Source of the DNA: Paenibacillus nuruki
GTDB lineage: Bacteria; Bacillota; Bacilli; Paenibacillales; Paenibacillaceae
Direction of reading: 5' to 3'
DNA: 64,000 bases
NCBI RefSeq assembly: GCF_001721045.1
Contig: NZ_MDER01000086.1
Coordinates: 310,001-374,000, forward strand
Below, in pieces: positions 63,897 to 64,000 of this stretch; the stretch's first letter is position 1; the number at the start of each line of letters is the position of its first letter. A program made the translations under genes and the position numbers. Under the pieces are notes generated by a model, which did not search any database, was not told the origin of the DNA, and worked only from the letters and a program-made list of their open reading frames with translations.

Positions 63897-64000
63897 GTCA
63901 TATATAGTGAGAGCTCATTATTTCTTTTGAACGTCCTGCGATTGTTGTCATGTATGAAGGGGTAATACTTAGTAAGTAACTAGATATGTTACATCAGAAC

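Noticed and set aside
1-64000. CRISPR array, prophage, tRNA or rRNA
   Set aside because: I found no regularly spaced repeats, no phage structural genes or integrase and no RNA gene signatures in either strand.

Overview
This window looks like chromosomal DNA of a Paenibacillus-type Firmicute. Evidence: strong AAGGAGG-type ribosome binding sites, sigma-A-like promoters, strong hairpin terminators with T-runs, a Bacillus-type 7-1-7 Fur box, cre sites, and gene families typical of the group (YcnI/CopCD, YdjO next to a cold-shock gene, DUF420, GH125, a copper-amine-oxidase-N stalk protein). I see no rRNA, tRNA, CRISPR array, phage or intact insertion sequence.

Region 1 (1-16382) is the most unusual part: an uncharacterised NTPase cluster in two divergent arms. 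The minus arm encodes a secreted, membrane-anchored vWA protein, a 1129-aa tubulin/FtsZ-like protein, an 807-aa partner, a second multi-TM vWA protein, a small beta-rich protein, a zinc-ribbon TRAFAC-type GTPase and a GTPase-associated (GAP1-like) protein that runs off the left edge. The plus arm encodes a 46-aa membrane peptide, a zinc-ribbon two-TM protein and a membrane-anchored 628-aa extracytoplasmic protein. My reading is a trans-envelope system in which outside vWA modules are coupled to inside tubulin-like and GTPase modules. Two copies of a covarying nested-hairpin element lie in its intergenic gaps.

Region 2 (16450-25450) holds a copper module (YcnI, CopC-CopD fusion) with a LiaS/NarL-type two-component pair, a Fur-box-controlled 52-aa protein, a glutathione peroxidase, a formate/nitrite-family channel, a DUF420 protein and small proteins. 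Region 3 (25690-35700) has a chemoreceptor, a six-PAS hybrid histidine kinase with a co-transcribed SDR epimerase, and a TetR/polar amino acid ABC transporter/OsmC operon. Region 4 (35890-40765) has an aldo/keto reductase with two tandem SRPBCC paralogues, the agmatine-to-putrescine genes aguA-aguB, and a DJ-1 family protein.

Region 5 (40828-46855) is a mannoside-use operon: GntR/LacI-type regulator, GH125 alpha-mannosidase, solute-binding protein and two permeases, with a cre and a palindromic operator candidate. Region 6 (47096-56253) has ydjO-csp with a long structured leader, a diguanylate cyclase, an aldo/keto reductase, a six-repeat surface protein with an ECF-type promoter, a secreted DUF4367-like protein, and corA-uspA. 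Region 7 (56459-64000) pairs an OppA-like protein lacking a lipobox with an SgrR-like regulator, then a GNAT enzyme, a secreted GH43-CBM enzyme under a near-perfect cre, and a hicAB toxin-antitoxin pair.

Starts were chosen by ribosome binding site, so several are internal to the longest open frame. Two genes (TetR at 34694, GH43 at 61734) appear to lack a canonical start at the position their binding site implies.
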